DNA from: Alphaproteobacteria bacterium
GTDB taxonomy: Bacteria > Pseudomonadota > Alphaproteobacteria > Micavibrionales > Micavibrionaceae
Length of the DNA stretch: 64,000 nucleotides
Assembly: GCA_020445145.1 (NCBI GenBank)
Contig: JAGRHC010000002.1
Coordinates: 1-64,000 of the forward strand
Direction: 5' to 3'
The notes below the pieces were generated by a model. That model was not told the origin of the DNA. It saw only the letters and a list, made by a program, of their open reading frames with translations, and searched no databases. A program made the position numbers and the translations under genes. This document shows, piece by piece, positions 38,419 through 49,511 of the stretch (the stretch's first letter is position 1; each line of letters begins with the position of its first letter).

Positions 38419-39753
38419 TTGAAAAAAACGACTTACATCAAGGACGGTAAAAACGCCCCCTTCGTTGAAAGTGAGGCGGAGTCCGCCTACATCGTCCAGC
38501 CCACCGCATTGGCTGGACGCGAAGACCGCCGCCAAATCGAAGACATCATCGCCGAGGCGCAAGGCCTCGCCCGCGCCATAAATCTCGAGGTTGCAGAAAC
38601 AAGAACCGTCCCCAGCCAGAAAATCCACGCCGGGGCCTTCTTCGGCAAAGGCGCCAGAGAAGCCATTGCCGCAAGAGTAGAAGAACTCGAACCGGCCATC
38701 GTCATCGTAAACACAACACTCTCCCCGGTCCAGCAACGAAACCTTGAAAAAGAATGGAACGCCAAGGTCATCGACCGCACAGGCCTCATCCTCGAAATTT
38801 TCGGCGCCCGCGCACAAACCAAAGAAGGCCGCCTGCAAGTCGATCTCGCTGCCCTCGAATACCAACGCTCGCGCCTCGTCCGCTCATGGACCCACCTCGA
38901 GCGCCAACGCGGGGGAGCAGGCTTCATGGGCGGCCCCGGCGAACGCCAGATCGAAATCGACCGCCGTCTGATCGTCCAGAAAATCGCAAAACTAAAAAAA
39001 GAACTCGAAGAAGTCCGCCGCACCCGCGACCTCGGTAGAAAAAGCAGGGAGCGCGTCCCGTTCCCCGTCGTCGCCCTCGTCGGCTACACCAACGCCGGAA
39101 AATCGACATTATTCAACCGCCTGACCGGGGCAGGGGTCTTCGCCGAAGATCTCCCCTTCGCGACCCTCGACCCGACAATGCGAAAAATTGCACTCCCCAA
39201 CCATCAGGACGTCATTCTCTCTGACACAGTGGGCTTCATCGCCGACCTGCCAACCCACCTCGTCGCCTCCTTCCGCGCAACCCTCGAGCAAGTCGTCTAC
39301 GCCGAAATCATCGTCCACGTCATCGACGTCTCCCGCCACGACTGGCAAGCCCAGAAACAAGACGTCATCGACATCATGAAAGACCTCGGCGTAGAATACG
39401 AAACCGACGACCGCATCGTCGAAGTCCTCAACAAAATCGACCTCCTGCCTGAAAACGACCTGACAACGCTGGAGGCAAAACACAACCCGTCTATTGTCGC
39501 CATATCCGCGACCTCCGGAAGCGGGATTGAAAGCCTTCTAAAAACCATCGCCGAAATCGCCAGCCGCGCCCACCAGGTCTACAACCTGAACATCCGCCCC
39601 GAAGACGGCAAAGCCCTCGCCTGGCTCTACGCCCACGGCGATGTTTTGGAGAGAAAAGACAGTGAAAAGAAAATAAGCGTCAAAGTCGCTATGGAAGACA
39701 CAAACTACAATAAATTCATCGAAAACTTCGGCGGCAACAAGAAAAAAGCCTGA
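38419..39753 (+). CDS. hflX: GTPase HflX
   Basis: Ribosome-associated GTPase that splits stalled ribosomes. 444 residues. An N-terminal HflX domain (about 1-200, TTLSPVQQRNLEKEW and DRTGLILEIFGARAQTKEG) and a Gly-rich linker ERQRGGAGFMGGPGERQIE are followed by the G domain: G1 VALVGYTNAGKSTLF, G3 DTVGFI, G4 NKID. The TTG start at 38419 was chosen because there is no in-frame ATG until deep in the gene. The frame upstream runs directly to the hfq stop eight codons earlier. The ribosome binding site is weak. Three base pairs from the convergent mazG. Confidence 0.93.
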   Translation: MKKTTYIKDGKNAPFVESEAESAYIVQPTALAGREDRRQIEDIIAEAQGLARAINLEVAETRTVPSQKIHAGAFFGKGAREAIAARVEELEPAIVIVNTTLSPVQQRNLEKEWNAKVIDRTGLILEIFGARAQTKEGRLQVDLAALEYQRSRLVRSWTHLERQRGGAGFMGGPGERQIEIDRRLIVQKIAKLKKELEEVRRTRDLGRKSRERVPFPVVALVGYTNAGKSTLFNRLTGAGVFAEDLPFATLDPTMRKIALPNHQDVILSDTVGFIADLPTHLVASFRATLEQVVYAEIIVHVIDVSRHDWQAQKQDVIDIMKDLGVEYETDDRIVEVLNKIDLLPENDLTTLEAKHNPSIVAISATSGSGIESLLKTIAEIASRAHQVYNLNIRPEDGKALAWLYAHGDVLERKDSEKKISVKVAMEDTNYNKFIENFGGNKKKA

Positions 39754-39756
39754 AAA

Positions 39757-40581
39757 TTATTCCTTCAACTTCTGAGCGCGCCAGGCCTCTTCCATCCGCG
39801 CCAGAGAAGTCTCCGTCAATTCAACCCCCTCAGCCCTCAAATCAGCCTCAAGCCCGCGAAACCGCCGTTCAAATTTCGTGCAAGCCTGCCGCAAAGCCTC
39901 CTCCGCATGAATATCCAGAACCCGTCCGACATTCGCCAGAACAAAAAGAACATCCCCCAACTCCTCCGCCTGATCCTTCGGACTCCCCGTAGAAATCGCC
40001 TCCCGCAATTCCCCAAGCTCCTCTTCAAGCTTCGCCAGAACATCCTCAATCCGGGTCCACTCAAACCCGACCTTCGCCGCTTTCTTCTGTAACTTCTGCG
40101 ACTTGAGCAAAGCAGGCAAAGCCCGAGTAACCCCGTCAAGCGCACTGGAGGAACCGCTCGCTTGCTTCTCACTCGCCTTGCGCCGATCCCAAATCTTGTT
40201 CACATCCTCGGCGCTCTGCGCATCTTCATCTCCGAAGACATGAGGGTGCCGGGAAATCATCTTATGCGTCACATCGTGAATGACATCGTGAAGATCAAAC
40301 GCCGCGCGCTCACTGGCCATCTGCGCATGATAAACCGACTGGAAGAGCAAATCCCCAAGCTCCTCCCGCAAGTCAGTCATATCCTCACGATCAATCGCGT
40401 CCGCAACCTCGTAAGCTTCTTCAATCGTATAGGGAAGAATAGACCTGAAGTCCTGCTCCAGATCCCACGGACACCCCGTCACAGGCGCCCTGAGCGCAGC
40501 CATAACCCGCATAAGATCATCAAGCGTAAATTTATCATCAGGAGAAGACGGGGAGGGTGGTTTCATCACAGCCTCACCCAT
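39757..40581 (-). CDS. mazG: Nucleoside triphosphate pyrophosphohydrolase MazG
   Basis: House-cleaning NTP pyrophosphohydrolase. 274 residues with two MazG domains: CPWDLEQDFRSILPYTIEEAYEVADAI with EELGDLLFQ in the first, and KLEEELGELREAI with EELGDVLFVLANVGR in the second, giving the ExxE...ExxD metal motifs twice. Last gene of the dciA-efp-suhB-mazG series, four bases after the phosphatase stop. Confidence 0.94.
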   Translation of the reverse strand: MGEAVMKPPSPSSPDDKFTLDDLMRVMAALRAPVTGCPWDLEQDFRSILPYTIEEAYEVADAIDREDMTDLREELGDLLFQSVYHAQMASERAAFDLHDVIHDVTHKMISRHPHVFGDEDAQSAEDVNKIWDRRKASEKQASGSSSALDGVTRALPALLKSQKLQKKAAKVGFEWTRIEDVLAKLEEELGELREAISTGSPKDQAEELGDVLFVLANVGRVLDIHAEEALRQACTKFERRFRGLEADLRAEGVELTETSLARMEEAWRAQKLKE

Positions 40582-40585
40582 ACCC

Positions 40586-41380
40586 TTAAACAGCCTTCAG
40601 AACACGGCTCAGATCATTATAGATCTTGTCATTCGCCGCCAGAACATTCCCGGTCTCAAGCATGTTCTTACTCGGGTTATCAATATCAGAAATAAACCCG
40701 CCAGCTTCCTTGACAATCAAAATCCCGGCAGCAATATCCCAAGCCTTGAGATCACGCTCCCAAAACGCTTCATAACGCCCCGCAGCCACATAAGCCAGAT
40801 CCAGAGCCGCAGCCCCGAAACGACGCAACCCCGGCGCCACGCTCAACACAGCCTGATACTCACGAATAAATCTCTCACGTTGTTCCTTTGACCGGCGCGG
40901 CGCCCCCGTAGCAATCGTCGCCAGCATCAAATCGCCACGCCCGGAAACCCGCAAACGACGACGGCGCATAAAAGCTCCGGTCCCTTTCTCGGCATGGAAA
41001 ATCTCATCCTTCACAGGATCGTGAATCAGCCCCGCAATAATTTCGCCCTTATGCTCCAGACCAATAGAAATCGCCCAGTGCGGCAAACCGTGAAGGAAAT
41101 TCGTCGTCCCGTCCAACGGATCGATAATCCAGCGAAACTCAGTCGTCTCACCCTTAACCGCGCCGCCTTCCTCCATAAGGAAGCTATACCCCGGACGAGC
41201 TTTATTGAGCTCTTCAAAAATAATCTCTTCCGCGCGCCTATCCGCCGCCGAAACAAAGTCCCCCGGCCCCTTGGTCGAAACTTGAAGGTTTTCAACCTCA
41301 CCAAAATCCCGCAGCAAAGACCGCGCGGCCTTCTCGGAAGCCCGCAACATAATATTCATAATCGGAGAATGAGAAGACAT
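40586..41380 (-). CDS. suhB: Inositol monophosphatase family protein (SuhB-like)
   Basis: 264 residues, a metal-dependent phosphatase. Metal-binding motifs: FLMEEGG (Glu), WIIDPLDGTTNFLHGLPHWA, and WDIAAGILIVKEAGG near the C-terminus. In proteobacteria, SuhB-type proteins dephosphorylate inositol phosphate and also assist rRNA antitermination; which applies here is not shown by sequence. Six base pairs after efp. Confidence 0.9.
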   Translation of the reverse strand: MSSHSPIMNIMLRASEKAARSLLRDFGEVENLQVSTKGPGDFVSAADRRAEEIIFEELNKARPGYSFLMEEGGAVKGETTEFRWIIDPLDGTTNFLHGLPHWAISIGLEHKGEIIAGLIHDPVKDEIFHAEKGTGAFMRRRRLRVSGRGDLMLATIATGAPRRSKEQRERFIREYQAVLSVAPGLRRFGAAALDLAYVAAGRYEAFWERDLKAWDIAAGILIVKEAGGFISDIDNPSKNMLETGNVLAANDKIYNDLSRVLKAV

Positions 41381-41386
41381 CGTCGC

Positions 41387-41953
41387 TTAACCTTTAAACC
41401 GCTCTACATAAGAACCATCTTCAATACGCACAACAATCTTGATCCCGCTCTCAATATGCGGCGGCACCATAACACGTACACCATTCTCAAGGATCGCCGG
41501 CTTATAAGACGTCGTCGCCGTCTGCCCCTTAACCACAGGCTCCGCCTCGACAATCTCCAGAACCACAGTATCAGGGAACGAAAACCCGAGGGGCTCGCCC
41601 TCAAAAGTCTCAACCTCGATAATCATACCTTCCTGTAAATAAGCAGCACGCTCCCCAATCACATCCTTGTTAATCTGGATTTGCTCAAAATTCGTCTGAT
41701 GCATCAAAACAACATCATCGCCATCCATATATAGGAACTGGTACTCATCTTGCTCCAGACGAACGCGCTCAACAGTCTCTTGCGTTCTAAAACGAGCGTT
41801 ATCCTTTGAACCGGTACGAATATCGCGCAGTTCAACCTGCGCCACAGAAGCCCCTTTGCCGGGCTGAATAATTTCGTTTTTCACAACAACGCAAAGCTTG
41901 CCGTTATATTCAATCACATTGCCGGGCCGCAAAGTAATAGCTGTAACCTTCAT
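41387..41953 (-). CDS. efp: Translation elongation factor P
   Basis: Relieves ribosome stalling at polyproline. 188 residues, three beta-barrel domains. The KOW-like N-terminal domain holds NEIIQPGKGASVAQVELR, where the Lys in PGKG is the position modified by beta-lysylation in other bacteria. The C-terminal signature LENGVRVMVPPHIESGIKIVV is intact. Its start overlaps the DciA-like stop by four bases (ATGA at 41950-41953). No epmA or epmB modifying gene is in the window. Confidence 0.96.
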   Translation of the reverse strand: MKVTAITLRPGNVIEYNGKLCVVVKNEIIQPGKGASVAQVELRDIRTGSKDNARFRTQETVERVRLEQDEYQFLYMDGDDVVLMHQTNFEQIQINKDVIGERAAYLQEGMIIEVETFEGEPLGFSFPDTVVLEIVEAEPVVKGQTATTSYKPAILENGVRVMVPPHIESGIKIVVRIEDGSYVERFKG

Positions 41954-42417
41954 GATTTTTCTTTCCTGATAATCTCTTGCCCCAATTTCTGGAGCCTGTC
42001 TTTGATAGCATGATCCTGCACGCCGTCAAGCATTTCGCTAAGATTATTTTGCTCCGCCTCACTCAAAGGAATTGTCCGCCGCTTCGGCTTCAACAAATTC
42101 GAATTCGAAGACACCGTCACAAACCGGATCGCCGTAATCCAGTCATCCCCGAAAATCCTGTTTATTCGCTCAAGGATCAAATCCTTCTGATAATGCAAGG
42201 TCGTCGCATGCGCCCCCGTCGTCGCGATATCAAGCGATGCCTGCAAAGCCTTGCCTTCCTTGGACTTACGATAATGGATCTTCATCGGCTGCGCCTTGTC
42301 CGCAAAACTGGCCCCCACAATATCCTCCCAATGCGAGACAATTTTCCCGATCGCGATATACTTGCGACTAAAATTAAGGCTGGCTATTCTGGCAGCAGCT
42401 TCAGACAAAGGACGCAT
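41950..42417 (-). CDS. DciA-like protein (DUF721)
   Basis: 155 residues. The N-terminal half has the DUF721 pattern (a helix followed by VSHWEDIVGASFADKAQPMK and strands, then TTGAHATTLHYQKDLILERI). DUF721 proteins include DciA, which loads the replicative helicase in bacteria lacking DnaC. The tail after about residue 105 is polar and probably flexible. Divergent from mutY with only 15 bp between starts, so the two promoters overlap each other's coding regions. Confidence 0.8.
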   Translation of the reverse strand: MRPLSEAAARIASLNFSRKYIAIGKIVSHWEDIVGASFADKAQPMKIHYRKSKEGKALQASLDIATTGAHATTLHYQKDLILERINRIFGDDWITAIRFVTVSSNSNLLKPKRRTIPLSEAEQNNLSEMLDGVQDHAIKDRLQKLGQEIIRKEKS

Positions 42418-42432
42418 AAAAGGTTTCCATTC

Positions 42433-43482
42433 GTGAACAAGAACGACATTATAGATTTTCGCGAGGCAATATTAAAGTGGTATGATCGCCACCGCCGCGT
42501 CCTGCCATGGCGGGCATTACCCGGACAAACCCCGGACCCATACCACGTCTGGCTCTCCGAAATCATGCTCCAGCAAACAACAGTCCCCGCCGTCATCCCG
42601 TATTTCCTGAAATTCCTGAACAAATGGCCGGATGTAAAATCGCTGGCCGCAGCCGATCCGCAAGACATCATGAACGAATGGGCAGGCCTCGGCTACTACG
42701 CCAGAGCCCGCAATCTCCTCAAATGCGCCATAACAATCACAAACAACCACAACGGCGAATTCCCTCAAACCCAGACCGAGCTAAAAAAACTCCCCGGCAT
42801 CGGCGACTACACAAGCGCCGCCATAACCTCCATCGCCTTCAATAACCCTGCCACCGTCGTCGATGGCAATGTCGAGCGTGTCATGGCGCGGTACTTCCAT
42901 ATAACCGAAAAACTCCCCCAATCAAAACCAACCCTGAAATCACTCGCCCACGATCTTTCCAACAATCAAACCCACCGCCCCGGAGACTACGCCCAGGCCC
43001 TCATGGATCTCGGCGCCACAATCTGCACACCCAAATCACCCCTGTGCAGCCTGTGCCCCATCAACCAGACCTGCCAGGGCTACAAACACGGAAGACCCGA
43101 AACCCTCCCTGCACGCGCAGAAAAAACATCCAAGCCCAAAAAATCCGGCTACGTTTACATCATCAAAAACAACCAATCCGAAATCCTGCTCCATAAACGC
43201 CCGGCCAAAGGACTCCTCGGCGGTATGCTGGGCCTGCCCACAACCGACTGGACCCCGGAAAAACCAGAGCATGTAGACTTCCTGCAAGCCGCAGAAATTA
43301 ACCGCGAAGCAATCCACCACAGCTTCACCCACTTCGACCTGACCCTGACAATCTGCACCATGACCAAAGCAAACATCACACCCCCGTCCAATGACTACAT
43401 CTGGCAACCCATAGAAAACTTTGAGAGCAAAACCCTCCCGACAGTCTTCCGAAAGGCCTTCGTTTTAAACCAAAAACAATAA
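42433..43482 (+). CDS. mutY: A/G-specific adenine DNA glycosylase
   Basis: Removes adenine opposite 8-oxoguanine. About 349 residues from a GTG at 42433. The frame is open further upstream but the protein family starts here. HhH motif LPGIGDYTSAAI and catalytic Asp in VVDGNVERV. The [4Fe-4S] cluster Cys are in CTPKSPLCSLCPINQTC with the canonical 6-2-5 spacing. The C-terminal part (about 230-349) is a NUDIX-like domain that recognises 8-oxoG (HKRPAKGLLGGMLGLP). AAAGG lies about ten bases before the GTG. Confidence 0.94.
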   Translation: MNKNDIIDFREAILKWYDRHRRVLPWRALPGQTPDPYHVWLSEIMLQQTTVPAVIPYFLKFLNKWPDVKSLAAADPQDIMNEWAGLGYYARARNLLKCAITITNNHNGEFPQTQTELKKLPGIGDYTSAAITSIAFNNPATVVDGNVERVMARYFHITEKLPQSKPTLKSLAHDLSNNQTHRPGDYAQALMDLGATICTPKSPLCSLCPINQTCQGYKHGRPETLPARAEKTSKPKKSGYVYIIKNNQSEILLHKRPAKGLLGGMLGLPTTDWTPEKPEHVDFLQAAEINREAIHHSFTHFDLTLTICTMTKANITPPSNDYIWQPIENFESKTLPTVFRKAFVLNQKQ

Positions 43483-43492
43483 CCACAAGAAG

Positions 43493-43521
43493 TTGCCCAA
43501 AAAACCGCCTTCCTCTATAAT
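43493..43521 (+). promoter_or_regulatory. Predicted sigma-70 promoter for the 43551 gene
   Basis: -35 TTGCCC (43493-43498), 17-bp spacer, -10 TATAAT (43516-43521), the best-matching promoter seen in the window. Transcription would begin near 43528, 23 bases before the gene. AGGAG at 43535-43539 is the ribosome binding site and lies only four bases before an out-of-frame ATG at 43544 (a nine-codon reading frame). Confidence 0.7.
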
Positions 43522-43550
43522 AGAATCCTGTTTCAGGAGCGGCATGAAGA

Positions 43551-44557
43551 ATGATGAGAATAAACACATATAAATTTGCACTCATAGCCATGCTTGCTCT
43601 GGCAATGGTATCCACACCATTAGAAAATGCCAAAGCGCAGGAAAAAAAAGATCAGCTTAGCACTGATGATGTAAGAAACAGCATCCAGCCCCAAGACATC
43701 AATAAAGACATGATGTCCGAAAGCATTACGCTTGATGAAAATACAGGATTTGTTGAAGGAAAACCAAAGTCACAAAGAAAATATATCTATGAAAGACCCA
43801 CAATGGCGTCGCTATCCCACTTATATTGGACGCTGGGACTTCTAGACCTTGAAAACAAAGAATATATTGATGACTTTCTACGAATTAACGAATGCCGAAT
43901 ATACCAAAACTACTACAGCCGCGAGTTTGAATGGAATGAAATCCGCGATGCCACTGTAAAATTCATAAAAGAAAACAAAGACGATTTTCCGGTCAGATTC
44001 GAACTGGTAATTCCGATCCGCCTGAAGGACTACGATACCAAGCGTCACGCGTTTCAGGTTCTAAATGAAGATCAAATTTTGGTTGCACGCCGATTTGAGG
44101 TAGGCGCCCCCGACGCCAGAAGAACATTCTGCGGCAATAGAAAAGCTATTGAAGGATACCCAGGCAAGATTATCGTAGAATTTAGTAGACCAGTTTCTAT
44201 CAGCTACATTCCAGCGCCTGTAAACATTGCAGAACAATACATCCAGCGCATAGATAAAATCGCAAAAAGCAATTCGAACATTACAACCAAAAATAACCTC
44301 TACAACATCAGGACGGCCTTCATCATTCTTCAATTCAAAATTTTCTCACACCGCGGAATTATTCGACAAGGTGATTTCTACGCCCTACAAACTTCTGCCG
44401 TGCTGGAAGGTATCGAAATCTATGGTGATGAACGGCGTACAGAGCTGTTCTACACACAAAGCTACCTCAGAAAAGATTCTGACCTGTCCATCACCTCAAA
44501 ATTTGAGTCCGAATACAAAATCCTGAACGAAAAACACAAAGCCGACGGTGTCTTCTA

Positions 44558-44561
<4 letters not shown>
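43551..44561 (+). CDS. Exported protein of unknown function
   Basis: 336 residues (or 335 from the second Met). An N-terminal signal peptide (residues about 7-22, FALIAMLALAMVSTPLEN) is followed by a polar linker (about 25-75, Gln/Asp/Lys-rich) and a globular part rich in Tyr, Arg and Glu (LSHLYWTLGLLDLENKEYID, FELVIPIRLKDYDTKRHAFQ). Two Cys (NECRIY and RTFCGN) might pair. Not recognised. It has its own promoter and a base composition more AT-rich than its neighbours. Its last four bases overlap the folB stop on the other strand. Confidence 0.75.
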
Positions 44562-46150
<1,589 letters not shown>

Positions 46151-46153
46151 GCT

Positions 46154-46792
46154 TCAACAACTTAACTGCCGACGCACCGGCCCAAAACTTTTCCGGTGAT
46201 GCTCCGTAACACCATGCACCTCCAGAGCCTCCAGATGCTCTTTCGTCGGATACCCCGCATTATTCGCCCACCCATAATAAGGATAACGCTCCCCAAGAAA
46301 GCGCATAATTGTATCCCGGTGCACTTTCGCAATAATCGACGCGGCTGCAATCGAAACAGACCGCGCATCCCCCTTCACCACAGGCATAGCCGGGCAGGGC
46401 AGTTCCTTCGGACATCTGTTCCCATCCACCAAAGCCAGCCCCATATCAACCCTCGCATCCTCATAAGCCAGCACCATAGCCCGCAGCGATGCCTGCAAAA
46501 TATTAACCCGGTCAATCTCCTCCGGCGTAACCTCGGCAATCCCGAAAACAAAATGCGCGCGGATCTCCCGGTCCAGCATCGCCAGCTTTGCCCCTGAGAG
46601 CTTTTTGCTATCCTTGATCTGCCCGACAAAATCCAGCCCGCGCTTCTCAACCGGAATATGAACACAAGCCGCTACAACCGGCCCGGCCAACGGCCCGCGC
46701 CCCACCTCATCCAGCCCGCAAACAAGTCCGCTCTCGCAAGCATCTTCAAGCGCAAAATCCGGCATGGAATTCAGGCGGGCAGGGCGAGCCAT
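46154..46792 (-). CDS. rnhB: Ribonuclease HII
   Basis: Cleaves RNA of RNA-DNA hybrids and removes misincorporated ribonucleotides. 212 residues. N-terminal catalytic Asp28-Glu29 in GLDEVGRGPLAGPVVAA, the Asp in ALVDGNRCPKE, and the motif DARSVSIAAASIIAKVHRD. An internal Met (46765) is an alternative start. Its ATG is five bases after the pepN stop, so it is read through from pepN. Confidence 0.95.
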   Translation of the reverse strand: MARPARLNSMPDFALEDACESGLVCGLDEVGRGPLAGPVVAACVHIPVEKRGLDFVGQIKDSKKLSGAKLAMLDREIRAHFVFGIAEVTPEEIDRVNILQASLRAMVLAYEDARVDMGLALVDGNRCPKELPCPAMPVVKGDARSVSIAAASIIAKVHRDTIMRFLGERYPYYGWANNAGYPTKEHLEALEVHGVTEHHRKSFGPVRRQLSC

Positions 46793-46797
46793 AACGC

Positions 46798-49386
46798 CTA
46801 CGCCCCTAGGCTCTTGCTCGCAATTTCAAAAATATCCGGGGCGATATCCGACGTCTTCAAAATCTGCTCCAAAGCATCCTTCATCTTATCCTGACGATCC
46901 GGCGTATAACGTCTCCACTCCCGCAGCGGCGTCAAAAGTCGCGCCGCAATCTGCGGATTGATCGTATTCAACTCAACCACCGCATCCCGCAAAAACGCAT
47001 ATCCCGACCCGTCCGCTGCATGAAACCGCACAGGATTCATCATCGCAAACGCCGAGTACAAAGACCGCACCCTGTTCGGATTACGAATATTGAAATCAGG
47101 ATGCCCCCGCAGCTCCTTCACCACATCAATCGTCTTCGCCAGAGGCACCTGCGCCTGCGCCGAGAACCATTTATCAATAACCAGAGGATAGCTCCTGAAA
47201 CGCGCATAAAATCCGTTCAAAACCTCATCATGCACCGAACCTCCCATCGCGCACGCCAGCATAAGCGCCGCCATCCGGTCCGTCATATTATTCGCATCCT
47301 CATAATGCGCCAAAGCCCGTGCCCCATCTTCCGCAGTACGTCTTGACGACAAAAGCATCATCGCCGTATTGCAAAGAGAACGCTTACCCACAGCCTCCGC
47401 TGTAATCGAGAAATCAGTACCACTACGGTTACGCGCATACAAATCCCCAAGCTTATCTGCAAAATGATCCACAACCGCCCCCAAAAGCGCTTCCCGCGTC
47501 TCCCAGATCGCCTGAGGATCAATAACCGCCTGTTCCATCGCAATCGCAGAAATATCCGGCAACGTAATCGCCCGCGCCATCAAAGCTTTATCCGCGTCCG
47601 CCTCCAAAGCCTTATCCAGCAGCCCCCCGTAAGTCTTCAGGAAACACTCCGGCACCCCCGCACCACTCTGCATCATATACCCGATCGTGTTCAGGAAATA
47701 CCGCTGCCCTGCCTCCCAACGGTTAAAGCCGTCCGTATCATGAACCATCAAAAACTGGAGGTCCTCATCCGAAAAATCTGCCTTCAACTTCACCGGAGCC
47801 GAAAACCCGCGCAGCACCGAAGGCGTTGGCTCGGAAGCCACATCCTTGATCTCGAAAACCTGCGTCGCCTCGGTCAGGTGCAAAACTTCTTCCGCAACCT
47901 CATCACCGTTATCGTTCAAAAGTCCGACCCGAACCGGAATATACATCGGCTCTTTATGTGTCTGCCCGGGTGTTGCCGGCACCTCCTGCGCCAACTCAAC
48001 CTTATAAGTCTTGCCTGCCGCATCATAAGCCCCCTTGAACGAGAGCGTCGGCGTCCCTGCCTGCCTGTACCAAAGCTTGAAATGTGAAAGATCAATCCCG
48101 CTGGCATCTTGCATCGCCTGAACAAAATCATCGCACGTCACAGCCTGCCCGTCATGACGGCTGAAATACAGATCCGTCCCCTTACGATAATTCTCCGGCC
48201 CCAAAATCGTCCGCAGCATCCGGATAACCTCGGCCCCTTTCTCATACACGGTCATCGTATAGAAATTATTGATCTCAATATAATTATCGGGCCGGATCGG
48301 ATGGGCGAGGGGCCCCGCATCCTCAGGAAATTGAAACCGGCGCAAATGCATCACATCGTCAATCCGCTGCACGGCGCGAGAATGCATATCTGCCGAAAAC
48401 TCCTGATCCCGGAACACCGTCAACCCTTCCTTCAAGGAAAGCTGAAACCAGTCACGGCAGGTCACACGGTTACCGCTCCAGTTGTGAAAATACTCATGCG
48501 CAATCACGCTCTCGACACGAATAAAATCACTGTCCGTCGCCGTCTCCTGCTGCGCCAGCACAAGCGCCGTATTAAAAATATTAAGCGACTTATTCTCCAT
48601 CGCCCCCATATTAAAATCGCTCACAGCGACAATGTTGAAGATATCAAGGTCATACTCCAACCCGTAAACATCCTCATCCCACTTCATAGACTTCTTCAGC
48701 GACTCCATAGCATGCGCACACTGCCCCTCATCCCCGGGCCGCACATAAATATATAGATCCACCGTCCGCCCCGAAGCCGTCACAAACGTATCGTGAATAT
48801 CCCGCAAATCCCCGGCCACCAGCGCAAACAGATAACAAGGCTTCAAAAACGGATCATGCCACACCGCATAATGACGCCCGCCCTCAACAGCACCTTTCTC
48901 AACCAGATTCCCGTTCGACAACAAAACCGGCAACGACGTCCCGGCCTCAACACGGACCGTAAAGACGCTCATCACATCCGGCCGATCCGGGAAATAAGTG
49001 ATCCGCCGAAACCCTTCCGCCTCACACTGTGTGCAATACGTCCCCCCGGAGTTATAAAGCCCTTCTAGCCGTGTATTCTCCTCTGGAAAAATCTTCGTCA
49101 CAATCTCCAGCGTAAACACATCCCCCGGCACATCTAGAGTCAAAGACGCCTCATCGCGCCGATACGCCGCATAATCCTGCCCATCCACCTTCAGCGTAAG
49201 GATCTCCAGCGCCTCCCCATACAAAAACATCTCCGCCGCCTGCACCTCTGTCCGCTTCACCCGAAGCACCGACGTCACAACCGTATACCCGTCATAAATC
49301 TGAAACCCGAGCCGAACATCCTCAATATCAAAAGGGTAGGGCGCATAATCCTTCAAAAAAATCGTCTTCGGCAAATCAGTCTTCAT
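46798..49386 (-). CDS. pepN: Aminopeptidase N
   Basis: M1-family zinc metallopeptidase removing N-terminal residues. 862 residues, E. coli PepN-like length. Exopeptidase motif MGAMENKSLNIF, zinc motif HEYFHNWSGNRVTCRDW with the distal Glu in LKEGLTVFRDQEFS, and a C-terminal helical domain of DUF3458/ARM type with PALMxxAFT-like features not clearly seen. ATG at 49386 is favoured by AGGGGG upstream, although a GTG one codon earlier is open. No signal peptide, so cytoplasmic. Confidence 0.95.
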   Translation of the reverse strand: MKTDLPKTIFLKDYAPYPFDIEDVRLGFQIYDGYTVVTSVLRVKRTEVQAAEMFLYGEALEILTLKVDGQDYAAYRRDEASLTLDVPGDVFTLEIVTKIFPEENTRLEGLYNSGGTYCTQCEAEGFRRITYFPDRPDVMSVFTVRVEAGTSLPVLLSNGNLVEKGAVEGGRHYAVWHDPFLKPCYLFALVAGDLRDIHDTFVTASGRTVDLYIYVRPGDEGQCAHAMESLKKSMKWDEDVYGLEYDLDIFNIVAVSDFNMGAMENKSLNIFNTALVLAQQETATDSDFIRVESVIAHEYFHNWSGNRVTCRDWFQLSLKEGLTVFRDQEFSADMHSRAVQRIDDVMHLRRFQFPEDAGPLAHPIRPDNYIEINNFYTMTVYEKGAEVIRMLRTILGPENYRKGTDLYFSRHDGQAVTCDDFVQAMQDASGIDLSHFKLWYRQAGTPTLSFKGAYDAAGKTYKVELAQEVPATPGQTHKEPMYIPVRVGLLNDNGDEVAEEVLHLTEATQVFEIKDVASEPTPSVLRGFSAPVKLKADFSDEDLQFLMVHDTDGFNRWEAGQRYFLNTIGYMMQSGAGVPECFLKTYGGLLDKALEADADKALMARAITLPDISAIAMEQAVIDPQAIWETREALLGAVVDHFADKLGDLYARNRSGTDFSITAEAVGKRSLCNTAMMLLSSRRTAEDGARALAHYEDANNMTDRMAALMLACAMGGSVHDEVLNGFYARFRSYPLVIDKWFSAQAQVPLAKTIDVVKELRGHPDFNIRNPNRVRSLYSAFAMMNPVRFHAADGSGYAFLRDAVVELNTINPQIAARLLTPLREWRRYTPDRQDKMKDALEQILKTSDIAPDIFEIASKSLGA

Positions 49387-49511
49387 CACAAGGCCCCCTA
49401 TAAAAGAATCAGTCCCAAAAGGATGCCCGAAAACACCCCCTTTGAAAACACCGGCCCATAGAAGAAAAATTGTAAAAGACTAGAGTAGGAAACCTATAAG
49501 AATGGAATACC

